This document shows positions 7,871 to 16,928 of a stretch of DNA of 64,000 nt, piece after piece (position 1 is the first letter of the stretch; the number at the start of each line of letters is the position of its first letter). Source of the DNA: Planctomycetes bacterium B3_Pla (GTDB lineage: Bacteria; Planctomycetota; Phycisphaerae; Sedimentisphaerales; Anaerobacaceae). The stretch is from the NCBI GenBank assembly GCA_005223045.1, contig NJBM01000013.1, forward strand, positions 116,917 to 180,916, given 5' to 3'. The notes beneath the pieces are model-generated. The model searched no databases. It saw nothing but the letters and a program-made list of their open reading frames with translations, and was not told the DNA's origin. The position numbers and the translations under genes are program-made.

Positions 7871-9730
7871 ATGTATTCAGACTATATTCGTAACGTGGCG
7901 ATAATCGCCCATGTCGATCACGGCAAAACAACGCTGGTGGACCAGCTTCTGTACCAGTCCGGGATGTTTCGCACCGAGGATCTGGATAAATTGGCAGGCG
8001 GCGAGCACGGATTGATTATGGACTCGAATCCGCTCGAACGTGAGCGAGGCATAACAATCCTCAGCAAGAACTGTGCGATTCACTATATGGATTCGCAGAA
8101 CAATGAATACAAAATCAACATAATCGACACGCCGGGACACGCTGATTTCGGCGGTGAGGTCGAGCGTGTTCTAAAGATGGCCGACGGTGTGTTGCTTTTG
8201 GTCGATGCGTTTGAAGGCCCTATGCCCCAGACAAGGTTTGTGCTGACCAAGGCGCTCGAGCACAAGCTGCGACCTATTGTCGTGATCAACAAGGTGGACC
8301 GACAGAACAGCAGGCCGGACGATGTCGTCAATGAGGTGTTCGATTTGCTCGTTAAGCTTGACGCCGAATCTGAGGCGCTCGATTTTCCCTTGATATACGC
8401 CTCGGCAAGGGACGGCTGGGCGACACCGGACCTCGACAGGAAAGCCGACAACATGCAGGTAATATTCGATGCCATCATTAACAACATCCCTGCGCCGCGA
8501 GTGGAAACCGATGCTCCGGCGCAAATGCTGGTGACGAACCAGGAATATTCCGATTATGTCGGCCGCATAGCAATCGGCAGAGTCTTTGCCGGGCAGATAA
8601 GTGAGGGCCAGAGAGTTACTGTTATCGACAGGGAAGGCCTGCATACCCAGCAGAAAGTCATGCAGATTCATCAGTTTTACGGTCTTGGCCGCAAGCGGGC
8701 TTCGATGGTCCAGGCCGGTGATATATGTGCGATATCGGGGCTTGACCCGGTTGAAATCGGCGACACCATCGCCTGCGCGGATAAACCTTCGAGGCTTGCC
8801 GTCATCTCCGTTGACGAACCGACGATGACGATGACTTTCAGGATCAACGACGGACCTTTCGCCGGCAGAGACGGCAAGTACCTCACGAGCAGGCAGATCG
8901 GGGAGAGACTTGATAGGGAGCTTCAGCAGAACGTCGCCTTGAGAGTGGAACCGGGGCGGACTCCGGAAGAATTCGACGTTTCCGGCAGAGGGCTGATGCA
9001 TCTTGGCATTCTGCTGGAGAACATGCGGCGTGAAGGCTATGAGGTTTGTGCGGGCAAGCCGAACGTGATTCTAAGGATCGTCGATGACAGGCGTCATGAG
9101 CCGATAGAATTGCTTGCGGTGGACTGCCCCTTGGATTGCCAGAATTCCGTTATGAGTCTATTGGGCGACCGGCGAAGCGAAATCATCAAGATGGACGCCA
9201 AGAGCGGAGCAGACGATTTTATCCACATGGAGTTCATGATACCGTCGCGCGGGCTGTTCGGCCTTCACGCCAGGGTGATGAACGCGACTCGGGGCAGAGC
9301 GGTCATGCACCACACGTTTGAAAGATACGAGTTGATGCGGGGAGCAATCCCCCAGCGAAAGGCCGGCGTTATGGTTGCAACCACCACCGGGCAAGTGACG
9401 GCCTACGCCCTCGACGCTTTATACGACCGAGGCGTCTTCTTTGTCGAGCCTGGCGAGAAAGTGTACGAGGGGCAGGTCGTAGGGGAGCACTGCAAGGAAA
9501 AAGACATACCGGTAAACGTGGCAAAAGGCAAGCAGCTTACCAATGTCCGGGCTGCGGGCAAAGACGATGCCGCCAGGGTCAGGCCCGCAAGGAAGATGAG
9601 TCTCGAACTGGCGATGGAGTACATTCAGGAGGACGAGCTGGTCGAGATTTGCCCTAATTCGATCCGCATCCGCAAGCGCCTGCTCAAAGAAGGCGACAGA
9701 CGACGCCAGGCCCGTCAGACTTCCCGGTGA
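7871..9730 (+). CDS. typA: Translational GTPase TypA/BipA
   Basis: A protein of 619 residues, the usual family length. The GTPase domain begins at the N-terminus: P-loop AHVDHGKTT, switch region RGITI, DTPGHADFGGEVERVL, and NKVDR for guanine recognition. EF-Tu domain 2, EF-G-like domains III and V, and the BipA C-terminal domain (near EPGEKVYEGQVVGEHCKE) follow. TypA binds the 70S ribosome and helps 50S assembly and growth under stress such as cold. Monocistronic as far as can be seen. The Shine-Dalgarno sequence is weak. A hairpin follows in the gap before the convergent sulfatase gene. Confidence 0.98.
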   Translation: MYSDYIRNVAIIAHVDHGKTTLVDQLLYQSGMFRTEDLDKLAGGEHGLIMDSNPLERERGITILSKNCAIHYMDSQNNEYKINIIDTPGHADFGGEVERVLKMADGVLLLVDAFEGPMPQTRFVLTKALEHKLRPIVVINKVDRQNSRPDDVVNEVFDLLVKLDAESEALDFPLIYASARDGWATPDLDRKADNMQVIFDAIINNIPAPRVETDAPAQMLVTNQEYSDYVGRIAIGRVFAGQISEGQRVTVIDREGLHTQQKVMQIHQFYGLGRKRASMVQAGDICAISGLDPVEIGDTIACADKPSRLAVISVDEPTMTMTFRINDGPFAGRDGKYLTSRQIGERLDRELQQNVALRVEPGRTPEEFDVSGRGLMHLGILLENMRREGYEVCAGKPNVILRIVDDRRHEPIELLAVDCPLDCQNSVMSLLGDRRSEIIKMDAKSGADDFIHMEFMIPSRGLFGLHARVMNATRGRAVMHHTFERYELMRGAIPQRKAGVMVATTTGQVTAYALDALYDRGVFFVEPGEKVYEGQVVGEHCKEKDIPVNVAKGKQLTNVRAAGKDDAARVRPARKMSLELAMEYIQEDELVEICPNSIRIRKRLLKEGDRRRQARQTSR

Positions 9731-9740
9731 GACTGATTTT

Positions 9741-9785
9741 GTAAGGTGGGGCTCCCTTGGGGATGCCTTACGGTATTGCCCCACC
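9741..9785. repeat. Hairpin between convergent genes (possible bidirectional terminator or dispersed repeat)
   Basis: GGTGGGGC at 9745-9752 pairs perfectly with GCCCCACC at 9778-9785. An alternative stem, GTAAGG/CCTTAC, pairs 9741-9746 with 9766-9771. The gap lies between the 3' ends of typA and the sulfatase gene. No T-run follows the stem, so termination is a guess. Similar words (GGTGGGGCAAGC, TCACCTTACC) occur near 19191-19214, which suggests a dispersed repeat. Confidence 0.4.
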
Positions 9786-9817
9786 GAAGCTTCTAATAAG
9801 TTGCCTTACCCGCTTTT

Positions 9818-11233
9818 TCAATTTGTCCCACGGGATTTCTTTTGCTTTGCCTTCGTTTTCTTCTTGTTCCTGTTTCTGGCCTGATGTTCCCATGCTTCGA
9901 GTTCGGTTTGCTGGCCCTTGTCGCCCATGTCTCTCATCCATGCGACCAGGCGGTCTCTTAATTGCTTTTTAACCCTGGCGTATTTAGGATTATCGGCCAG
10001 ATTGTTCCACTCATATTGGTCCTTGACGACGTCATAGAGTTCTTCGGCAGGCCTGTGTTCGTACCGGCGTACCTTGTCGGCAGCATCGGGATCATTCTCG
10101 GCTTTCTCTTGCCAGGATTTAAATATGCTCGATTGCGTACAGGCGTTCTGGAATTTTATTTCAGGCGTGAAGTTCCAGACGTATTTGAACCTGCGTGAAC
10201 GAATCGAACGAATGCCGAAATGCTCCGAGGCGTTGATGATGCCGCGTGTGGTCATCTCGCCGAAGACGTATTCCTTGTGCTCTTTTTCCTTGCCTGACAG
10301 CACCGGCAGCAGACTCTTGCCGTCAAGCACTGCCGGCGGCGTTCCGCCCGCGGCTTCGATATATGTGGGCAGCACATCCAGGTATTCGATCATCGCGTCA
10401 CTGACCGTGGCGGGCTTGATCCTGCCGGGCCACCGGGCGATAAAGGCCGATTGCAGCCCCGTGTCGTAACAGGTCCATTTTCCGAAGGGAAAACCCGATC
10501 CCTGCTCGCTGACTACTATCACCAATGTGCTGTCCGCAAGGCTGTGTTTGTCCAGCAGTGCAAGGACCTGGCCGACCTGCCAGTCATAATACGTAATCTC
10601 GGCCAGATACCTTGTCATGTTCTCGCGCGTCTCGGCGGTATCCACAAAGTAAGGAGGCAGCTCCAATTTAGCCGCATCGTAGCGCGAGGCATCCCCCTTG
10701 TTCCAGGGTGAATGCGGCTCATTAGAGCAGGCGAACAGGCAGAAAGGAGTCCCGCTGTTCTTGCACTCGGTCATCAGCTTGTCGATGGCTTTGAAGTCGG
10801 GATTGTTCTTCTGGCCCGAATATTCGAACGGGAACACCTCCGGCGGATTAATATGCTTTTTGCCGCTCAGCGCCACGCGGTAGCCTAACGGCTTCAAATA
10901 GTGAACAACGCTTTTCGTGCCGTCTTTGGCGAATGTGTGGTTGGGATACGCCCCGCTCTTGACCGGGTAGAGGCCCGTATAGATGTTATGCCGCGTAGGC
11001 GAGCACATGGGCGCAGCCTGGAAGCAGTGCGTGAAGCGCATCCCCTGGGACGCCAGTTTGTCTATGTTAGGCGTATAGGCCTGGCCGCCGTAGCAGCCGA
11101 TGTCTCGAAACGTACAGTCATCGGCGATAATAAAAACAAGGTTCGGCCTGGTCTTATTCGCGGCGCCGAACGAACCACCTATACCCGTTAAAGCCCAGGC
11201 AGCCGCTACCTTTAAGAATTCACGTCTTCTCAT
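9818..11233 (-). CDS. Exported sulfatase (type I, formylglycine-dependent)
   Basis: A protein of 471 residues. It has a Tat-like signal (MRRREFLKVAAAWALTG), the alkaline-phosphatase-fold start PNLVFIIADD with metal-binding aspartates, and the sulfatase signature CSPTR at residues 77-81, where Cys77 would be converted to formylglycine. Later motifs include SGKKHI and EQGSGFPFGKW. The C-terminus is rich in lysine and arginine (RNRNKKKTKAKQKK). Planctomycetes use many such enzymes to remove sulfate from algal or animal polysaccharides; the substrate cannot be read. The SUMF1-fold protein at 45788 lacks the catalytic cysteines, so the activating enzyme must be encoded elsewhere. It diverges from the large PQQ gene at 11404. 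Confidence 0.95.
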   Translation of the reverse strand: MRRREFLKVAAAWALTGIGGSFGAANKTRPNLVFIIADDCTFRDIGCYGGQAYTPNIDKLASQGMRFTHCFQAAPMCSPTRHNIYTGLYPVKSGAYPNHTFAKDGTKSVVHYLKPLGYRVALSGKKHINPPEVFPFEYSGQKNNPDFKAIDKLMTECKNSGTPFCLFACSNEPHSPWNKGDASRYDAAKLELPPYFVDTAETRENMTRYLAEITYYDWQVGQVLALLDKHSLADSTLVIVVSEQGSGFPFGKWTCYDTGLQSAFIARWPGRIKPATVSDAMIEYLDVLPTYIEAAGGTPPAVLDGKSLLPVLSGKEKEHKEYVFGEMTTRGIINASEHFGIRSIRSRRFKYVWNFTPEIKFQNACTQSSIFKSWQEKAENDPDAADKVRRYEHRPAEELYDVVKDQYEWNNLADNPKYARVKKQLRDRLVAWMRDMGDKGQQTELEAWEHQARNRNKKKTKAKQKKSRGTN

Positions 11234-11403
11234 CTAATCGGCCCTTTCATCGAAAATCGTTGTCAACAACTCCGAATTATAGACGCTTTGTCCTTCAACT
11301 TCAACAGTCACAGTACATTGCAATCGCGTGGGGTTTCTGTACAATGATGGTTGTAGTATTAAATATGTACGGTGAAATCCTGGTGTAGAGAAGAAGGAAC
11401 ATT

Positions 11404-14400
11404 ATGAGAAGAGAATTGATGTGTTTGGTCCTGATTTTGTCGGCTGCCGCCGCTGGTTACGCCGACTTGACCGACCTCGTAAGATCCTCGGCAGTTAAAG
11501 GGGGACTGGTTGTTCACATCGGCTGCGGTGATGGCAAAAACACGGCCGCACTGCGACTGAACGACAGGTATATGGTCCAGGGCCTTGAGGTGAGCGAGGC
11601 CAAGGTTCAGGAAGCAAGGAAGAACATTCGCGCGGCAGGTAGGTACGGCAAGATTTCCGTTTATAAATTCGACGGCAGGAATCTACCATACGTGGACAAC
11701 CTGGTTAATTTGATCGTGGCCGGCGATGAGTGCCGTGTACCGGAAGCGGAGATCATGCGTGTGCTTGCACCGCTGGGAGTAGCATTTATCGGCGGCAAGA
11801 AAATCGTCAAGTCCTGGCCCGCCGAAATTGACGAGTGGAACCACTTCCTGCACGGGCCGGACAACAACGCTGTCGCTAAAGACAGCGTGGCGAATGCTCC
11901 CCGCTCCATCCAGTGGGTATCAGGCCCGCGATGGGGCAGAAGCCATGAAGAGATGGCGAGCATGAGTGCGGCCGTATCCGCGAAGGGACGTGTCTTCTTT
12001 ATCGTTGACAAGGCCCCGTTAGCGTCGATCCGTTTTATCGGGCAGTGGGAGCTTGTCGCCCGTGATGCATTTAACGGGACGCTGCTCTGGAAGAAGGACA
12101 TCCCCAAATGGAACGATCATCTGCGCCACTTTCGCTCAGGCCCGGTCCATCTGCCCCGCAGATTGGTGGCGGTCGGAGACACGGTTTATGTCACGTTGGG
12201 ACTCGATGCCCCTGTGACGGCGCTGGATGCCGCCACTGGCAGGACACTACGTGTTTACGAGAAGACCGAGCGTACGGAGGAAATCCTGGTCCGGGACGAC
12301 GTGCTCTATCTGGTCGTGGGAACATCCGAATCGCATCGTATGGGTGAGGGATTATTCAAGCGGAGCGAACCTGAGGCGACCGATTTCAGGTATATCACGG
12401 CCCTCAACGCCAGAACCGGCAAGCAGTTGTGGAAGAAAGTATGCCCCGACAATGAATTCCTGCTGCCCCTGTCCCTGACGGTCAAAGGGCAGAACGTTTT
12501 CTATCAAAGCACGGCCGGCGTAGTGCGTTTGGACGCCAAATCGGGCGAGGAAATCTGGAAAACGCAGCGGCAGACGCCAACCAGGCGCATGTCCTTCTCG
12601 GCGCCGACTCTAGTGGCTACCGATGACGTACTCTTCTGTGCGGACAGAATAGCCCCCGCAGGCAACGCGGCTAAAGACAAAGTGGAATGGGGAGTCCATG
12701 GCTGGAACCAAAAGGGATTTGCGCGCAGGGCCAAATCGCTCTTGAAGGCGTACTCCGTAGAGACCGGCAAAGAATTGTGGAGTGTAGGCTGTAATGAGGA
12801 TTACAATTCCGCCGTGGATGTCTTTGTAGTCGGCGAGACAGTTTGGGTCGGCAGCGACTACAAAGGATACGATCTCAAGACCGGACAGCTCAAGAAGGAA
12901 CTTTACTGGAAGGGCGCCCCCGTCGCAATGGGCCATCACCGCTGCTACCGCAACAAGGCGACCGAAGGTTTCATTTTCACCGGCCGGTCGGGGATTGAGG
13001 TGGTCAGTCTGGATAAGGGCTGGCTTGGGAACAATAGCTGGATTCGCGGGACCTGTCAGTACGGGATCATGCCGAGCAATGGCCTGCTGTATGCCCCGCC
13101 CGATGCCTGTGGATGCTTCCCCAAAGTAAAAGTCCCCGGATTCTTCGCCGCGGCTCCTCAAAGAGGCAAGGACGGCAGGATGCCGTTTCCGGAAAAGCCG
13201 GTCATCGAAAAAGGGCCGGCATACGACAGGACAGAGACTGCCGATGTCCAGAATGCGGATGACTGGCCGATGTATCGTCATGACGGAGCGCGCTCCGGAA
13301 CCGCATTGACCAGCGTGCCCTCATCGGTTGACAGGCTGTGGTCGGCGAAGATCGGTGGCAGAATTACGCAGCCGGTGATTATCGGCCGAAGGGTTTTTGT
13401 TGCCGCAACGGACTCTCACTCGATCCACGCGCTGAGTGTTGACGATGGTAAGGAAATCTGGAGCTACACGGCCGGCGGGAGGATCGACAGTTCGCCTACT
13501 ATATACAAAGGGATGGTACTATTTGGGTCTGCCGACGGTTGGGTGTACTCTCTGCACGCTTCGGATGGCAAGCTCGCCTGGCGTTTTCGCGCCGCCCCCC
13601 AGGAAAGGCAGGTGGGAGTGTTCGGCCAGCTTGAGTCCGCCTGGCCCGTCCATGGCGCGGTCCTGGTTCAAAACGACACGCTCTATGCCACGGCGGGACG
13701 TTCAACCTATCTGGATTGCGGGATCATTATGTACCGCCTCGATCCACGCACGGGCAAACAGTTGTCCGGAACGGTCGTGTATGATCTGGACCCGGAAAGC
13801 GGGAAGCAAACAGGGGTCGAACTGTCAAGAGGATTCGACATGGAGGGATCGGCCTCGGACATTCTTTCGGGGGACGGCAGCTCTGTCTTCATGAAACATC
13901 TGCATTTTGATGAGTCAGGGAAGCTCACAAGGCAAGAGAAACCTCACCTGTTCGGCATAACCGGATTCCTCGGCGAGGACTGGTTCGTCCGTTCATACTG
14001 GCTTATCGGAACCGATGTCGGCGCCGGCTGGGGCGGATGGGCCAATGCCGCCAACAAGGTCCCGGCAGGAAAGATACTGTGCTTCAACGATGACCATATC
14101 TATGGTTACGGCCGAAAGGCCGTCGCCAGTGGCGCCACGGGCCATAAACTGGACGCGTATCACCTATTCGCCAAGACCAAGGTTATGACTTCAACAAAAC
14201 CTGTCCCCAGGGGAAAGAGGAAAAAGACAAGTAAAGCGGCAACGCCTCAACCGCTCCGGCAACAAGAGCCGGGAACCTGGGCCAATGACAACTCTCTCAT
14301 TGTTCGGGCAATGGTGCTAACCCCGGACAAATTGGTTGTTGCCGGTCCGCCCGACCTGGGCAGGAAAGATTCGGCCGTGATGGGCTTTAGGAACGAGCCG

Positions 14401-14583
14401 GAAGCCCTTGCGGCATTCAAAGGCGAGAAGGGAGTCTGGCTCCGGGTTGTCTCTGCCTCAGACGGCGAGAAACTATGCGAATACGAGTTAGCTGCCATGC
14501 CGGTCTTTGACGGCATGTCCGCCGCATCCGGCAGGGTCTTTCTGTCACTGAAGAATGGGACCGTTGACTGCTGGGGGCCGTGA
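11404..14583 (+). CDS. Exported protein: methyltransferase-like domain fused to PQQ-type beta-propellers
   Basis: A protein of 1059 residues. A signal peptide covers about 1-20 (LMCLVLILSAAAAGYA). Residues 32-135 look like a class I methyltransferase Rossmann fold: motif I VVHIGCGDGKNT, then GLEVSEAKV and KFDGRNLPYVDNLVNLIVA. Many repeats of PQQ/quinoprotein propeller blades follow (ALDAATGRTLRVYEK, ALNARTGKQLWKKVC, AYSVETGKELWSVGC, ALSVDDGKEIWSYTA, SLHASDGKLAWRFRA), probably two propellers split near residue 620 by a linker. S-adenosylmethionine is not expected outside the cytoplasm, so the first domain may have lost its activity or bind something else. AGAAGGAAC precedes the ATG. Role unknown; probably envelope-bound carbohydrate or redox sensing. 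Confidence 0.85.
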   Translation: MRRELMCLVLILSAAAAGYADLTDLVRSSAVKGGLVVHIGCGDGKNTAALRLNDRYMVQGLEVSEAKVQEARKNIRAAGRYGKISVYKFDGRNLPYVDNLVNLIVAGDECRVPEAEIMRVLAPLGVAFIGGKKIVKSWPAEIDEWNHFLHGPDNNAVAKDSVANAPRSIQWVSGPRWGRSHEEMASMSAAVSAKGRVFFIVDKAPLASIRFIGQWELVARDAFNGTLLWKKDIPKWNDHLRHFRSGPVHLPRRLVAVGDTVYVTLGLDAPVTALDAATGRTLRVYEKTERTEEILVRDDVLYLVVGTSESHRMGEGLFKRSEPEATDFRYITALNARTGKQLWKKVCPDNEFLLPLSLTVKGQNVFYQSTAGVVRLDAKSGEEIWKTQRQTPTRRMSFSAPTLVATDDVLFCADRIAPAGNAAKDKVEWGVHGWNQKGFARRAKSLLKAYSVETGKELWSVGCNEDYNSAVDVFVVGETVWVGSDYKGYDLKTGQLKKELYWKGAPVAMGHHRCYRNKATEGFIFTGRSGIEVVSLDKGWLGNNSWIRGTCQYGIMPSNGLLYAPPDACGCFPKVKVPGFFAAAPQRGKDGRMPFPEKPVIEKGPAYDRTETADVQNADDWPMYRHDGARSGTALTSVPSSVDRLWSAKIGGRITQPVIIGRRVFVAATDSHSIHALSVDDGKEIWSYTAGGRIDSSPTIYKGMVLFGSADGWVYSLHASDGKLAWRFRAAPQERQVGVFGQLESAWPVHGAVLVQNDTLYATAGRSTYLDCGIIMYRLDPRTGKQLSGTVVYDLDPESGKQTGVELSRGFDMEGSASDILSGDGSSVFMKHLHFDESGKLTRQEKPHLFGITGFLGEDWFVRSYWLIGTDVGAGWGGWANAANKVPAGKILCFNDDHIYGYGRKAVASGATGHKLDAYHLFAKTKVMTSTKPVPRGKRKKTSKAATPQPLRQQEPGTWANDNSLIVRAMVLTPDKLVVAGPPDLGRKDSAVMGFRNEPEALAAFKGEKGVWLRVVSASDGEKLCEYELAAMPVFDGMSAASGRVFLSLKNGTVDCWGP

Positions 14584-14767
14584 CAAATGTAGAATTCTTA
14601 ATTCAAGTTTTACACCGATTTGACCGATTTTACAGTTGTTTTCGCGTATAAAGCCCGGCCGCAGAGAACTTTGTTTACGATCTGAGCGTATGATTTTACA
14701 ATGCGAGCCCTGAGTTTATGATCCATTTGGACTTTAGTCTTGAAGACAGGAGTTGAAAGCCACTCGT

Positions 14768-15697
14768 ATGGAAAACCCACTACTGACACCATTCAAAGAG
14801 AATCTGCAAAGTGTCATTTACGGCAAGAGCGAATGTATCGACGTAATGATTGTTTCATTGTTGGCCGGCGGCTCGGTACTGATCGAAGACGTACCGGGGG
14901 TGGGCAAAACGACCTTAGCGAAGGCTCTTGCCAAGAGTATTGACGCCAAGTTCCGCCGGATACAGTTCACGCCTGATCTGCTGCCCGCGGATATCTTAGG
15001 CTCTTCCATCTACAACCCGGTCAAGGGGGATTTCAGGTTCGATCCCGGCCCCATCTTCTGCAACATTCTTCTTGCCGACGAGATCAATCGTGCTTCACCC
15101 CGGACCCAGTCGGCGCTGCTCGAGGCGATGAACGAGAACCAGGCGACAATCGAAGGCAAACGTCACCCGCTGTCGAAACCGTTTATGGTGATTGCTACGG
15201 AGAACCCGATCGAGTTTCACGGCACATATCCGTTGCCCGAAGCGCAGTTGGACCGTTTCCTGGTCCGGCTTGACATAGGTTATCCGACACTCGAAGTCGA
15301 GATTGACATTCTCAAGTCACACGCCCATGCCGAGCCGCTCGATGCGATAGAGCCGGTGCTCGGGCTTGAGCAGGCCAGGCAGCTCCAGCAGGATGTGACC
15401 GACGTCCACACGGACGATACTATTCTCGAGTATATCGTTGACATCGTTCATGCGACCCGCCGCGACAATCGTCTGAAGTTGGGTGTCAGCACCCGTGGAA
15501 GTCTGATGCTGTCTCGGGCGGCCCGGGCTCGCGCATTTTTCGAGAAACGCGATTATGTGATCCCCGACGATGTGTTGTGGCTTGTGCCATACGTGCTGCC
15601 GCACCGCATTCTTCTGACATCGAAGACGCGCCACAGCGGCACCACCGCCAGGCATATTGTCGAGGAAATCGTCGGCCGTATAAAAGTACCGGTTTAA
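14768..15697 (+). CDS. MoxR-family AAA+ ATPase
   Basis: Encodes 309 residues from ATG 14768; an upstream in-frame TTG at 14753 sits directly on an AGGAG and is the alternative. Walker A is GVGKTT in IEDVPGVGKTTLAKAL and Walker B is ILLADEINRASPRTQSALLEAM. Sensor 1 is ATENPIEFHGTYPLPEAQLDRF, followed by the MoxR lid. These chaperone-like ATPases act with VWA or DUF58 partners to mature envelope complexes. It is first in a tight operon with a DUF58 protein (16-bp gap) and a transglutaminase-like membrane protein, a widespread conserved trio. Confidence 0.96.
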   Translation: MENPLLTPFKENLQSVIYGKSECIDVMIVSLLAGGSVLIEDVPGVGKTTLAKALAKSIDAKFRRIQFTPDLLPADILGSSIYNPVKGDFRFDPGPIFCNILLADEINRASPRTQSALLEAMNENQATIEGKRHPLSKPFMVIATENPIEFHGTYPLPEAQLDRFLVRLDIGYPTLEVEIDILKSHAHAEPLDAIEPVLGLEQARQLQQDVTDVHTDDTILEYIVDIVHATRRDNRLKLGVSTRGSLMLSRAARARAFFEKRDYVIPDDVLWLVPYVLPHRILLTSKTRHSGTTARHIVEEIVGRIKVPV

Positions 15698-15713
15698 AAA
15701 GGCGACTACCGCG

Positions 15714-16928
15714 ATGAGCAGAGCCGATGGGAGATTACGTATTGGTTTGACCGATGCCGGCAAGACGGTCCTGCGCGGCACTGTTTTTGTCGCTCTGGCC
15801 GCCCTGATCGTTCCTGCGTTCGGGGTGCTTTCAGCCTTGATCTCGGTTGTGCTGATGGCTTTGCTGGTCGGGTATATTCTGCGACCCCGAATCCGGGTGA
15901 GCGGCAATCTGCCTGAGCGTGTCGTCGCAGGCCGGACGACGCAGCTAAGATACGAACTCAAGAACGTCGCGCGTGTGCCCGCCTATAATTTCAGCGTGAG
16001 GCCGGATGCCCTGCCCGAGTCGATTGAGCAGCTCGCAGGCGGGCACGTCGTTTCGCGCCTGGGCCCCGGCGAAACTATCGAAGTGACCGTCGAGATCCGG
16101 CCAAAGCGGCGAGGCCATTACCGAATCAGGCAGCCGGTCTGCCGGTCCGGCTTTCCCTTTAACTTGTTCACTTTCGCAGCGGCGAGTGACGATGAGGAGA
16201 TCCTTACCGTTCTTCCGGTCTTTTCCCGGCTCCAAATCCACACCGGACGTATGAGTCGGCATGGTAGCACCGGCGCCGCGAGACTTGTCGGTGTCGCGGG
16301 GGTCTTCCCTGAATACGCTGGAAGCCGGCCATTTGTGGCGGGTGATTCCCCGCGCACGATTGACGCGCGGGCCTGGGCACGCCTGTCCGTGCCGGCCACC
16401 AAAGAGTACCACCATGATTCCGACAACCACACTGCACTTGTATTGGATACCGAAGTGTCCGATGTTGCGTTGCGGGCGGATTCGGGCGAGATCAGGGAAC
16501 TCGAAGCCGCCGTTTCTCTTTGTGCTTCGGTGGCTTTCACTATAAACAACGATTGTCTGATAGATATGCTGCTGGCCGGCCCTGACCTGCATCTGTTCGA
16601 TGGCTGGCCGAGAGCGGTGCGCCTCGACAAAATACACGATATTCTGGCAGGCGTCGAGCCGCATGAAGGATATTGCCTGGAGGAGACATCGCCGATGTTG
16701 GCGGATCGGTTCTATGAGATCTCTGAGGTGGTTTTCGTCCTGATGAACTGGGACAAGACATACTGGCAGTTGTTGGACAAAGCCCATCAGGTCGGCTGCC
16801 ACAGTACGGTTTTCGTAATAGATGGCTCCGACGGGATGAATCTGGATCGGGACATTGCCAACCGGGCGCAGAATGTCCGGCTGCTGTCCCCTGACGATGT
16901 ATTGACAGGGCGGATTGGACGCTTGTGA
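15714..16928 (+). CDS. DUF58 domain membrane protein
   Basis: A protein of 404 residues. Two membrane segments occupy about 20-60 (VFVALAALIVPAFGVL, ALISVVLMALLVGYI). A beta-rich extracytoplasmic region follows, and then the DUF58 signature RPFVAGDSPRTIDARAWARL with TKEY. The last part resembles a VWA-like fold (TALVLDTEVSD). In this gene the usual IDWR is IDAR. DUF58 proteins work with MoxR ATPases, which fits the gene 16 bp upstream. The 3' end overlaps the following GTG start by four bases (GTGA), indicating translational coupling. Confidence 0.95.
   Translation: MSRADGRLRIGLTDAGKTVLRGTVFVALAALIVPAFGVLSALISVVLMALLVGYILRPRIRVSGNLPERVVAGRTTQLRYELKNVARVPAYNFSVRPDALPESIEQLAGGHVVSRLGPGETIEVTVEIRPKRRGHYRIRQPVCRSGFPFNLFTFAAASDDEEILTVLPVFSRLQIHTGRMSRHGSTGAARLVGVAGVFPEYAGSRPFVAGDSPRTIDARAWARLSVPATKEYHHDSDNHTALVLDTEVSDVALRADSGEIRELEAAVSLCASVAFTINNDCLIDMLLAGPDLHLFDGWPRAVRLDKIHDILAGVEPHEGYCLEETSPMLADRFYEISEVVFVLMNWDKTYWQLLDKAHQVGCHSTVFVIDGSDGMNLDRDIANRAQNVRLLSPDDVLTGRIGRL

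Noticed and set aside
15317..15961. Long minus-strand ORF opposite the MoxR and DUF58 genes
   Set aside because: It is a shadow of two clearly conserved genes; it has no domain of its own.
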